From the NCBI GenBank assembly GCA_030052745.1, contig JANBVO010000003.1, forward strand, positions 1,054,001 to 1,118,000: 64,000 nucleotides of DNA, read 5' to 3'. The notes under the pieces were generated by a model, which made no database searches, had not been told where the DNA came from, and saw only the letters and a list, made by a program, of their open reading frames with translations. The translations under genes and the position numbers were made by a program. Source of the stretch: Pleurostoma richardsiae. Lineage: Eukaryota; Ascomycota; Sordariomycetes; Calosphaeriales; Pleurostomataceae. Within the stretch, counting starts at the first letter, position 1. Every line of letters begins with the position of its first letter. Shown piece after piece: positions 1 through 10,371 of this stretch.

Positions 1-3000
1 GTCCAAAGCAAGTCAATCACGACGCGACGGAAGATAAGGACGACAGTCCCGAGACGCAGGATTCCTGGAAAGCTGCAGACTTCTTGCCTCAAGCAGGCGG
101 CTCAAAGTCTGTTCAGAAGAGCGGAGGCAAGCAGAAGACTAAGTCGGCACCGACTACACCATCCGTCTTTTCTCGAGGGCGTGCCCGAGCAACCGCTGCG
201 GATGTTCGAGCTCAAACGACGCGCCAGAAGCAGCAGCCTCGCAATAAGAAACAGGAGCCCCCGCTCGTGGCAAAGCAAGTGGAACAGCTTGACCAAGTCC
301 CACCTGTGGACGGTCCTTTGGTTGTCAATGGCACTTGGACCCAGAATGCCAGCTCTCATTCAAACCCGCAATGGTACATGCATGGCAGCCAGCCTCTAGC
401 CCAACAAGCGCATACCCAGTACTTCAGTCAGGGAAACAACGGTCCTGGCTTCTACGGCGATGTCTTCCGAGGTCTTGTACCTCCTACGGGTGTCTCTCAG
501 CAACAACACAACATGGCACCTCCCATGGCTGGCCCTGGCAATGACTTTGCTGCTTTTTCAGCCGGTTCCAATGCTTACCGTCCGGGATTCCCTCCCCACG
601 GCGGTGGCAATACCAACGCTTCCCATGAAACTAGGATGTCATCGTCGCAGTTTGGCAAGAACGAATGGCCAGCCCAGCAGCAGTCTGTGCCGATGGGGTA
701 TCCTCCGGTGAGCCAGCCGCCATACTCCTCCAGCTCGCAGACAATGCTGCCGCCAGCTCCACCGCACATGAGCAACCATATGGTGCCCATGGCAAACCCA
801 CCGCCTTACTCTAGCCAAAACAAGAATGGCAACCGCCGCTATAGCGGCAGCTCGAATCAGTCCAAGAGACCAAACCCCAGGAGCGGCTGGGACAAGACGC
901 CGCACGACGACCCAGTTCACGGGCCTGTGTACTCGTACAACCGGGGTCGCCGACCCAAGAGCTCAGTGACCCCTCGTCGTCAGGACCCAGCCATGGATCG
1001 CAAGCCGCCAGCGAGACAGCTCACAGACCAGCCGGCCATGTACCAAGCAGCGGCAGGACAGCGGCAACCCGGAGGACCAGGCATCTGTATGAATGCGAAC
1101 AACTTCGGCACCTATATGGACTACGTCGAGTGCGCATGCGTGCGTTGCGAGAACGCATCCCGCAGCGTGTACGTTAGCAGGATCGACTCCACTGTCAGCA
1201 ACCCCCAGTTGCACACGAAGCTCTTAACATACATGGGACAGTTCGGCAGCGTCGAGAATGTCTTTATCAGGACACAACCACCGCGGTGTGCGTTCGTTAG
1301 GTAAGTCGTTTCTTCTTGGCCCTGGGTTCTTCTTCCTGCGGCGACGCGAGGAGAGTGAAACCGCGACAAGAGCCAAACGTATCTAACACAGTTTGCAGGT
1401 TCGCAAACTGCGCGATGGCAATCCATGCTGTCCGGACCTGCGAGAATGCGGGAGGCCTTCCCGCCGCAGGCCTTGGCACCAGGGACGGCCTCTACCTAGG
1501 ATTCCCAACGTACTCGAAGTTCTTCAGGTCCAAGGAGTCCAGGGACGCCCGGCCGTCTGGTCTGACGCCCTCACAAGAGGCCATGAGGCTTCTGGAGCAG
1601 TCGATGCACCGCAATCAAGTCCCCGGCGACCGGTACGTTGCAGGATGGCGCGTCTGGGAGCCCAAGCCTCAGCAGTCGCGCCCGCCTGCTCCGCCTAATT
1701 CATATCAAGGGCCTCAGCAGCACGGCTTCTCCGCTGGATTCCCGGGGAATAACCCGCAAACTCCGAACATGTACCAGACAGTCAACAGCATGGCCGCCGG
1801 ACCCGGCCCGGCTCACTACATGAACCCGCAGCATACGGTGTCCCAGCAGTATTACCCGCCGTCTTCTTCTCTAGGTCCGCCTCAGAACCTCGGTGGACGT
1901 CCTGACCTTTCCGGACGAGGTGTCTCATGCAATTTGCCGCTGGCTACAGAGTTTAACCCCGGAGACGAGGACAAGGACAAGAGACTCCCCTTTGACACTC
2001 TTGATCGAGCAAAGGAGAACTTCCGGTCCAAGCCACCATCAGAGGAGGCTTTGTCGGATGAGGGCGACGAGACCCCCAGCAGCTCAGATAACAACTCCTC
2101 GACCTCTAAGGCTATTCGCGTTCAGCTTCCGAGGACACCGCCAGACCAGATCATTGCAGACTTCTCGAACGGGTCCAGCGACGACAGCAGCAAGAAGACG
2201 GAAGAGACTGCTGCCAAGGCTCCGTCCAAGGTCGTGACTGAGCAAGACCAGCAGCAGAAGTCCAAGCCTGTGATTGTGGCTATCCCCAAGATCACATTGG
2301 TGCATCATAAGCAGTCACTTCCCAAGAAGGAGACTATCGCCATAGATTCTGACGAGTCGAGCTCTATGCTAAAGGCCACGCCCCCTGAGAGCCTGCCAAG
2401 CGATACTTGTGTGACCACTGATGGCACCCTGTTGGTCTCTGAGCATGAGGATAGCCAGCATGAAGACACTAGCAAGAACTCTCAGGAAAATACAAAGCTG
2501 TCTGAGAAGCTCAACGACTCTGCTAAGGCTGTCAGCGATGAAACAGCTCGTGCGGATGCCAAAGACAGCCAGGAACCCGCCCATGCGGCTTCCTCGGGCA
2601 ATGTCCAGGCTAACAACAACCAGCATATGAAGCCGAAGAGATTGAAGGGCGGGAAGAAGGGCAGGGTGCCCTCTGAAGCAACCACAGCACCGGAAATGAC
2701 AGGCGATGCTAGTGACGCCTCTTCCGCCACTCTCGAGGCTCCATCTGTCGATGGCGCGGGAGCGCAAGCAGCGGATGCGCAGAAGAAGCTTCAGCAGCTC
2801 AGGTCCAAAAAGAAAAACAACAAAAACAAGAAGAACAAGGCGAAGCAGCCAGTTGACGGCGACGGCGGTCGGACCACTGAAGGCGGCGCGACTGGAGCTG
2901 AGGAAGCGGCTTCCTACAAGGTGCCGGTGGTTAAGGACCCCGACAAGCATGCAGAAGCCAGCAACACTAGCAATAAGAATCCGTCGCAGAGCAACAAAGA

Positions 3001-4450
3001 TAACGGTCCGATTTCGCAGGCTGAACCTTCGGATGGCACAACAGGCGGACGCAACGGCTATCGAGTCGGTCGTGGTGGATCACTTCGGATGAAGAAGCAT
3101 CGCCCGCGTCCTTCGGCTAACAGCATCTTCAAGAGCGGCGCAGAGAAAGCTGCGCTGTCGACCATCGCCGAGCCGGAGCCTCCAAGCGCGGGACCAGAGC
3201 CGCTCGCTCCAGTCGTGGCTGTCCCGAAGCTACCTTTCTCCTCCGCGCCGGCAGCAAAGCAGGTCTCGCCGGACGCGAACTTGTTCAGCGGCCAGAAGTT
3301 CGAGATCGACATGATGAAGTCTCAGGCATCAGCTGCCTCCTGCGACAAGATGGCATATACCCCAGCTGCGGCCGCAGTCCCGAAGCATGTGGCTCCTGCG
3401 AGATTTGGGGGCCTGCCACCCAAGCCTCAAGCCTACCCGCGACCGGCGCTCCCGAAGCTGGTTAACATGTCTCTCCCGCGCGGCGACCCTTTCCCTCGCT
3501 GGCAGCAGAAGAGCCAGGGAGGAAACGCCAGCCTACGACAGATCAAGACCGAGGGCACCGCCACCCCCATTACGTCGCCAGCAGGAACAGCAGCTGAGAC
3601 TCCCGGCTCCATGGTGAAGAGTAAACTCAACCCATTCGCGAAGCCCTTTGAGGCGTCGCCGTCGCCCTCCATAGCTGGGTCTACAGACCACGCGCGGAAC
3701 TACTCGTCGCCCACCGTAAGCGTGGCCGCAGGTCATCAGCGCTACTACCAGCCGTCTCCGCGGAACCCCGAGCCGTCGCAGCGGTACATCACCCCGCTGG
3801 ATCAGATCACCCCGGATGTCGGGGCCGTGGCCTCCCCGCCTCCGCCGCCTACCAAGGAGAAGCGCGGCAACAACCGGCGGAATCAGGGCAAGCGGAGTAG
3901 TGCTCCCAATGTAGCTGATGGAACAAAGGGCCAGCAGCAGCAGCGAGGCCGCAATAACCAGCGCAATACAACGGCCCCCTTGGAGGCTGCTAGCACGTCG
4001 CGGGAGCGGCTCCGGAATCAGTCGGGGGAGAAGAAAGACGCGAAGCAGGCGCTCTACGAGGACGATTTCCCTCAGCTGCCGGCCGCGAAGAAGCCCACTA
4101 CGGAGACGAAGCCCATGATCACGGCCGAGCTGTGGCAGGCCGGTAAGAAGGGAAGCTCGCCACCTTGGGCGGCTGGCGGCGGCGGTAGTGCGTGGTCGCC
4201 TCCCGAGATGAAGAAGAGCGGAGGGTCGCCAGAGACCAGAAAGCACAAGGCAAAGAAGGACGAGGGGAATCAGGGCAGCTCGCCGTCTGAGGGGAAGAAC
4301 ACCCCGTCTGCGGAGTCAGGGGAGCGTACACCGTCGCCAGAGGCAAAGAAGGACGAGCCGTCCCCGGAGCGGGAGATCGAGAGCAACACGGAGAGTTCCC
4401 CGGCCGCTCGGCTGAAGGAGAAGCATCGCCGGGAGAGTGTCGACAACTAG
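1..4450 (+). CDS. Partial RRM-domain, low-complexity RNA-binding protein (5' end outside window)
   Basis: The frame is open from base 3, so the N-terminus lies outside the window. Exons visible: 3-1300 and 1399-4450; intron 1301-1398 starts GTAAGT and ends TTGCAG. The joined 1449 visible residues are mostly disordered (Q/P/S-rich, then acidic and lysine-rich). One folded part is an RRM at about visible residues 385-475: RSVYVSRID as the RNP2-like strand and CAFVRFAN as the RNP1-like strand. The intron falls inside RNP1 and its removal restores the RRM, which supports the splice. Near the C-terminus is an LYEDDFPQLP segment between charged repeats. The role is probably mRNA binding in a ribonucleoprotein; this is inferred from the RRM alone. 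I do not recognise a named orthologue. It ends with TAG at 4450, convergent with the NDUFA2 gene. Confidence 0.8.
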
Positions 4451-4901
4451 CGACTCCTCCGAGGTGGCGGCACGACGAAGGACATGAAGTAATGAGATAA
4501 TGGGAATAATGAGCTGTATAATGTTTATGATAGGGAGGACGAAAGATCTGCCGCTGAGGCCATCCACGAGACCATATCCTGCTAGGGATTTGGAAGGGGT
4601 AGAGGTCCTGGCTAGTTGTCCCTGAGATAACCGGGAAAGAGGATCGCCAAATCGAAGAATATGGCAACAGCTGCAACTAGCCAAACATGTCAGGATAGCT
4701 GTAAGATTATGGCGCCCTAGGAAAGCAGCCTTTTGAGGCAGATTCTCCAGCTTCATAGGTCAATGTGACTTGAGTGAAACCCAGGGTGGTAAGGGTAGCG
4801 AAGACACAGTGAGGTCGCATGCTCGTATGTTCACATGGCTTTGGGCATTGTACACATTGGTCAATATAGTCCTTCTGTCTTTGACTCCTGCTGCATCTTG
4901 A
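4451..4901. other. Convergent 3' intergenic region
   Basis: This stretch lies between the stop codons of the RRM gene (+) and the complex I subunit gene (-). It has an AT-richer patch around 4485-4530 that fits a 3' UTR or polyadenylation zone for the first gene. I see no gene in it. Confidence 0.5.
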
Positions 4902-5432
4902 TCATACACCGTTCTTCACCAGATTCGTCACTGCCTCCTCGATCTGCTTGTCTGAAAGTCCTGCGAAACGAGTCAGTCTTTAACAGCCCACGAGACAGCT
5001 CCTTTGGTGGCCGGATGGGAAAGTCTCGCATACCCTCTAGTGACTGGCTCTTCTCCTGACCAAGGTCTGTATATGGCATTAGACACTGTCCATGTGATAT
5101 TTCCGGCCTATTCAAGGGCGTAGGGAGACGCACCGTATCGCGCAAAGACCTTCGGTAATGTGCCTTGCGCCTCGCGCAGCATGATGGGTGTCGCTGGGTT
5201 GTACTTCTTCATCGTGGGGTAGGCTCTCGTCAAAAACGATCTGTGGCTCGAAGCATCAGTAAAAAATCCGGAACACATGGCCTAGCAACAAGAGAAGGAC
5301 AGGTTGAGGCACAATGGCTCTCAAGAACCCATGGAGAGGCACGTACCGGACAGCCGCGCTCTGTTCCGAGGTCTGGCAGAAGAGGAAGCGGACCTCCTTC
5401 AGGGACTTTGTGAAAGCGTATTTGGTCGACAT
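4902..5432 (-). CDS. NADH:ubiquinone oxidoreductase B8 subunit (NDUFA2 / 10.5 kDa)
   Basis: Accessory subunit of respiratory complex I in the mitochondrial inner membrane; thioredoxin-fold L51/S25/CI-B8 family. Four exons on the minus strand: 5432-5347, 5240-5134, 5066-5034, 4960-4902, giving 94 aa, the usual length. The start reads MSTKYAFTKSLKEVRF and continues LFCQTSEQSAAVRSFL, then TMKKYNPATPIMLREAQ, and ends DKQIEEAVTNLVKNGV; all of this is strongly family-like. Exon 3 is only 33 nt and is needed to join YDLGQEKSQSLEG to LSDKQ. Donors are GTACGT, GTGCGT and GTATGC. It shares a 508-bp divergent promoter with the Mpc2 gene. The splice model restores one uninterrupted family match, so confidence is high. 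Confidence 0.93.
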
Positions 5433-5940
5433 CTTCGTATATCGTGCCGGCGCGGCGGTGCGGGTGCTCGGCGTGGCTCAATTGCGACTTCGTGGGCCCT
5501 TTGCGCTGCGAACGAAGGTTGTCTGCAGTTCTGCAGCCGAGCTCCAAAGTCGACGTTCCGAAATGGCGAGGCTGCATAACTCGAGCAGTGCATAGCGTTC
5601 GTGCGTAATTATATAATCAGATTCTGCATAACTTATCCTGCACGTGCTGCTTCCGCGAATCGGGCTTTCCCCGTTGTTAAGTCCGCGACCCTCTTTGGCG
5701 GCATCCCCAACTTTTTGGTAGGGGGGGAAACCCTCCATCATCGGACCTTGAACGGCGCGCGAGCTACTCGATTATTCACTCAACGAGTCAACCCGCTCAA
5801 CTCTCCACTCAATTCCTCGACGACATCGCTCCGCGCTCCGCCTTAACACCGTCCAACCCACAAACACCAAGTCGAGGGCCCCGAAGACGAAGAGAATATA
5901 TAACAGAGCGACACCAAAGAGAGACTACAGATAGACAAAG
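5433..5940. promoter_or_regulatory. Shared divergent promoter of NDUFA2 and Mpc2 genes
   Basis: The 508 bp between two head-to-head genes for mitochondrial inner-membrane proteins must hold both promoters. An AATATATAA element at 5895-5903 lies about 40 bp before the Mpc2 start and could be TATA-like or simply 5' UTR. I see no coding exon here. Confidence 0.55.
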
Positions 5941-6555
5941 ATGGCCCCGACCGCCAACGTCTTCCGCGCCTCGCGGCCCCTCTTCCGCCAGCAGTTCGCC
6001 GCCGGCCAGACCAGATACGCCTTCACGCGCGCGACCGGCTTCCGCTCCTCCTTCCGCCAGGGCGCCGGCCGCCGGTTCCAGAGCACCACCGCCGACGGCG
6101 CCGCCGCCCCCCAGCAGCAGGCGAGCTGGGTGAAGCGCATGTGGGACAGCCCCGTCGGCCTCAAGACGGTGCACTTCTGGGCCCCCGTCATGAAGGTAAT
6201 GTCCCGCATAACACCTTCTCCTCCATCTCTGTCCCCCCTCCAAGGGACCCTTCCGCTGATTGTTGCAACACAGTGGGCGCTCGTCCTCGCCGGCGTCGCC
6301 GACTTCGCCCGCCCCGCCGAGAAGCTCTCGCTGACCCAGAACGCCGCCCTGACCGCCACCGGCCTGATCTGGACCCGCTGGTGCCTCATCATCAAGCCCA
6401 AGAACTACCTGCTCGCCGCCGTCAACTTCTTCCTCGGCATCGTCGGCATCGTCCAGGTCACCCGCATCGCCATGTGGCAGTCCTCCCAGAAGAAAACCCA
6501 GCTGCCCGCCGCCGAGGACGTCAAGGAGGAGGCCAAGGAGGTCATAAAGGCGTAA
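5941..6555 (+). CDS. Mitochondrial pyruvate carrier subunit 2 (Mpc2 family)
   Basis: Inner-membrane half of the heteromeric pyruvate carrier that brings cytosolic pyruvate into the matrix. Two exons, 5941-6195 and 6274-6555, give 178 aa. The first ~50 residues are basic and Ser/Arg-rich with few acids, as in a presequence. The family core follows: VGLKTVHFWAPVMKWALV spans the splice junction, then LSLTQNAALTATGLIWTRW, then LLAAVNFFLGIVGIVQVTR. The hydrophobic stretches fit the two to three TM helices of the family. The C-terminal tail is charged. The intron 6196-6273 is 78 nt with no in-frame stop, so reading through it would add 26 residues inside a conserved helix; removing it restores the family sequence. 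Divergent neighbour: a complex I subunit gene. Confidence 0.93.
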   Translation: MAPTANVFRASRPLFRQQFAAGQTRYAFTRATGFRSSFRQGAGRRFQSTTADGAAAPQQQASWVKRMWDSPVGLKTVHFWAPVMKVMSRITPSPPSLSPLQGTLPLIVATQWALVLAGVADFARPAEKLSLTQNAALTATGLIWTRWCLIIKPKNYLLAAVNFFLGIVGIVQVTRIAMWQSSQKKTQLPAAEDVKEEAKEVIKA

Positions 6556-7371
6556 GGCCGCTCTGTTCAGGGGAAAGGGACGCTTGGAGGACGCTTGGAG
6601 GGGGTTAGGAGTGGTGTTTGCCGCTTTGGGGATTTGACGAGTGCGTGTTTTTGGAATGGTTGGTGGACGATGTGACCCTTGGGGCATGCGAACTACTCGG
6701 AACGTAAAGGGGATAGGGTCTGCGTCCAAGGGGAGGGTGTGTGCTTTTTGCTCTCTCGCGAGGAGTGCCTTAGGAAAAGGCACTCGCTATGCTGGCTAGG
6801 GGATATACCGATCGGTATTTGGGGAAGTTTAGAGTGCTCCTTTACATCGGGAACCCATCTTCGAGGCCTTACCGGTGGTCTACATACAGGATTGGCTTTG
6901 TACAGTAGGGTAGTCCGCATTTACATGGTTACTTGATCAAAGGGCATGGCAACCTTCCAAAAAAGTGTCAATTCATCGGCCAAGATATCTAGCACTCGTG
7001 GCCGCATGTCCATCAAATAGCTCCTGAGGTTATCCCATCTCATCACCAGCGAGCACCCACCCCACAGTTCGAACGCCAGTCGCCGGGACGGAAATACAGT
7101 TTTCTGCCTTTTTAGTTGTACACGCGCTTCCTGCCAGATCAATTGTCTTCCCGTCCTCTCTCTTGACGCCTTCCCGCCGTGTATCGCCGAACATCAAGCC
7201 CCGAGCGTCTAAGTGTGGCATAGGCAGTACCGATTATTATGTTTTTGAGGGTGACCGGCCCCAGCTTGAGAAAAGCCCATATCTCGTAAATTTGGGCCCA
7301 TTAGATCGCAACAGACTTGCGGGCAGAAGTGGAAATAGCCTGGGAGAGCACCGAGTTACTCATCATGATAA
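6556..7371. other. Convergent intergenic region between Mpc2 and Skt5 genes
   Basis: These 816 bp separate two genes that point at each other and should hold their 3' UTRs. The short open frames here lack family resemblance and overlap one another in different frames. I see no supported gene, tRNA or repeat. Confidence 0.5.
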
Positions 7372-10371
7372 TCACATCACCACGCATTCTCCTTCCTGTT
7401 GCTTCCCGATTTTGCTGCGCGAGATGCGCTCTCGCTGCCGCGGCCCGCTCTTACCAGACCGCTTCAGCTCCTCGAGGCGCTCACGGGCCTTAGGGAAGTC
7501 CTGGGCTGCGACAGGCTGTCAGTTTCTCTGCATCCGAGCAGCGGTTGAATGGGGATGTACTACTCACCAGCAGCTCTCCAGTACCACCGCTTGGCGTCTT
7601 CCAAGTTCGCAGGGACTCCTATTCCCACCTCCGTGAAGTAGCCCATGGCGTACTCGGCCTTTGCCAGGCCGGCCATGGCCGCCTTCCGCGCCCACAGGTA
7701 CGCCTCGGTGTCGTTCTGCCCCAAAACGCCGTCGCTGCCCGTCAGATACCAGCCGCTGAGCGCCAGTTCGGACTGGTGTTCATCCTGTTGCGCGGCCTTC
7801 GAGTACCACATTATGGACAGGCGAGGGTCGATCGGGCAGCCCATCAGGCCGTACTCGTGCGCGCATCCCAGCCGGAACTGGCTGAACTTGTAGCCCAGCT
7901 CGGCTGCCTGCCGGAAGAGGGTCAGGGCGTAGGGCTCGTCCCGAATGATGACGTCGTTCGGCTGAGCGCTCTCGTACAACAGGCCCAGCTCGTGCAGAGC
8001 GTGAGGGTTCTCCGTGTCGGCACGTTCAGCGGCCCGCTTAAGCCAGCTGACTGCCTCGCGGGGATTCTTTGGCTGTCCGAGAAGGCCCTTCAGCAGTATC
8101 ATGCCGACCTTGTACATGGCAGGCGTGTCCCCGAGCGTTGCAGCACGCTTGTACCACTGGATGGCCTTGAGCGGGTCTTTTCGTGTGCCACCTCCTTCCT
8201 CGTTGCCTATCTCGCAGCACACGGCTGTTCGGTAAGCCGCAGCAGCATGGCCGAGTTTGGCTGCAGATTGATAAAGGGTAAAGGCTTCTTTATTGTCTGG
8301 TTCCCCTCCAAACATTCCCCGTCCCAGGTTATCGGCGAGGACGAACATGGCACCGGGATTGGTCGCATTGGCTAGCTTCTTGAGGATCTTGTGCGCGTCC
8401 ATGAGGTAGCGCTCCCGGGCTCTACCGCGGCATTTGGGGTCAGGAATGTTAGGCACAAGCACATCTGATGCCTCTATCAACCTCTTGGCAAGTCGCAACG
8501 CCATGTCCTGGTCCTGCGGGCTGGCCTTCACGATCGTACGAAGCCGCTCCAGCTCGTCTGACGTGACCGGCGTCTGGCTCTCAGATGGTCGAGGTTCTGC
8601 TGCGCTCTGTATTGGGGGGAGTACGGGGTTGTTGCCGCCTGGCGGTGTTCCTCCGTAGTTCCGAACAGGTGCGGGTTTGCTGCCCATCTGGCTGACCAGA
8701 GAATTCGGCATGAGGCCAGGTCTCACGGGCGTCGGATGAGAGGGGAGACCATCTGGGTTGATGCTTCCCTGCGAGGGCGCACGTTGGCTTCCGGCGCGCA
8801 TAGCCGCAGGATTACTGGGGAGGCCCGGGGCTTGGGGCGGTACGGGGCCATTCGGCGGTGGTTGCTCGAATGACGGGCGCTGGCCCGGATAGCCCTGACC
8901 TGGGTTGGGCATTGACGGCACCGGTGGGATATCACCGGCCATCTCGAAGACCGCTGCTTGAGGTTGTCGTAGATCCGGCTGCGATTTCGTCCTGCTAACC
9001 TCGGGAAATCGGCCAGGACCTCGTTGGCCCTGCTCCATCGGCCCGGCCTGCATGCTTTGATCAAAGGAGCTCCTAGCTCCCGGCGGAGCCGCATTGAAAT
9101 CAGGAGGGTCGGAAGGTCGGTGTGATTGAGGGTATCCGTTCGGCCGCTGCCCATCGTAGTATGAGTCGTAGACATCGTCGAAGGAGGCGGGGCGCTGCTG
9201 AAGCGACGGCCCATACCCCGAGTCCACAGAAGCGTAGTCGTAGTCTTGGTTTTGGTACTGCCCCTCTTGCGGTTGTGGCGGACCCTGGTTTGGAGGATAC
9301 ATTCTCTGGGGCGGAGGTCTGCTGCCCTGCGATGTTGAAGGTCGTGCCGGCATTCCTCGTCCGAGGGGGCCATTGTAGGGTGCGCTATCCGCTCGTGGAA
9401 GCCCAATGTCTCGCATGCCCATAGGAGGAGGGTTATTCGGCATAGTCATGGTCCGCGGAGGAGGGCCGTACGGCTCTTCCTGATAGTCGCTGTATCGGTC
9501 TGGGCCAAAACCACGTCGCTGGTCCGGGTATCCTTGGGCTCCGGGCGGGGGGTAACCACGGGGAGGTCCCCGTCCGTCCATTGGCGGCCGCCCGTAATCA
9601 TCGCCAGAGTTGACTCTGGGGCCTCTTTGGGAGCCTTGTGACCCCTGGCTTCGTATACTCGGGGGGGCCTGTCTCGTCCCAGATATGTCCATGGCGCCCA
9701 TCTGGTCTAAGACCTGGTGTTCTTCGTCCAGGTCCGTCTTTCGATTATGCCCTGGGAATGCTGGAAAGGGGCCCCCACCAAAACCACTTTCCACGGGACT
9801 TCTCGAGTCATTCATCGGCACCCGCGGGCGGTTCACTAGCTTCGTCAGCCATACTCAGTGTCCATGACCAGCGTGTTCATAACTCACTGCTCGGGTCTGA
9901 GGTTGCAGTTCTATCGGGAGGGGGAGGACGGCCTCGTCCTGGAGGGCCGTTCGGCGGGTATCCTCTTCCCGGCCCTGGCGGGCCTGGGTAGGGCACACGC
10001 GGACCATCAGCGGTTGGAGGCCTCTGCATTGGGGCACCACGACCTCCAGGTATGGGCGGTCTTCCACCTCCGGGGCCGCCGTTTGGTCCAGGCCCGTAGT
10101 AGTCTCTCTGGGGAGGGTAGTTCTGGTTCGGAGGACCGCGAGGTGCATAGTTCGCATCGCCGTATTGCCCGCTAAACCCCTGATCATAGTTTCCTCCGCC
10201 GTACTGGTCATAGCCGTAGCTGTAGTCGTCTTGATACTGGTCAAATTGTTGGGGTGCGCCGTATTGGTCTGGTCCAGGAGCTGCGGGGTATTGCCGCTGC
10301 GGCGCTGGCCTGGGGGCAACAGGGCCGTTGTACGGGCGCTGCTGGCCTTGGTAACCGCCATCGTATGCCAT
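7372..10371 (-). CDS. Skt5/Chs4-type chitin synthase activator with Sel1 repeats and CaaX end
   Basis: Regulatory partner of chitin synthase at the cell cortex, by homology to yeast Chs4/Skt5. Three exons: 10371-9888, 9835-7568, 7505-7372, giving 961 aa. Residues 1 to about 620 are disordered and rich in Gly, Pro, Gln and Tyr. From about 625 to 915 there are several Sel1-type (TPR-like) repeats, seen as recurring A-x-x-W-Y-K-R-A-A units such as KAIQWYKRAATLGDTPAMYK and EAVSWLKRAAERADTENP. The short last exon adds a basic tail ending ECVVM, a CaaX box with Cys958 as the likely farnesylated residue; the family is known to carry such a motif. The 52-nt first intron joins phase 1 to a codon completed as ATG; that second ATG is internal, not the start. 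Upstream is a long intergenic space shared with cbp4. Confidence 0.9.

Noticed and set aside
5941-6555. A 204-aa uninterrupted reading of the Mpc2 gene
   Set aside because: It includes a GT-AG intron of 78 nt; removing it restores the conserved HFWAPVMKWALV helix.
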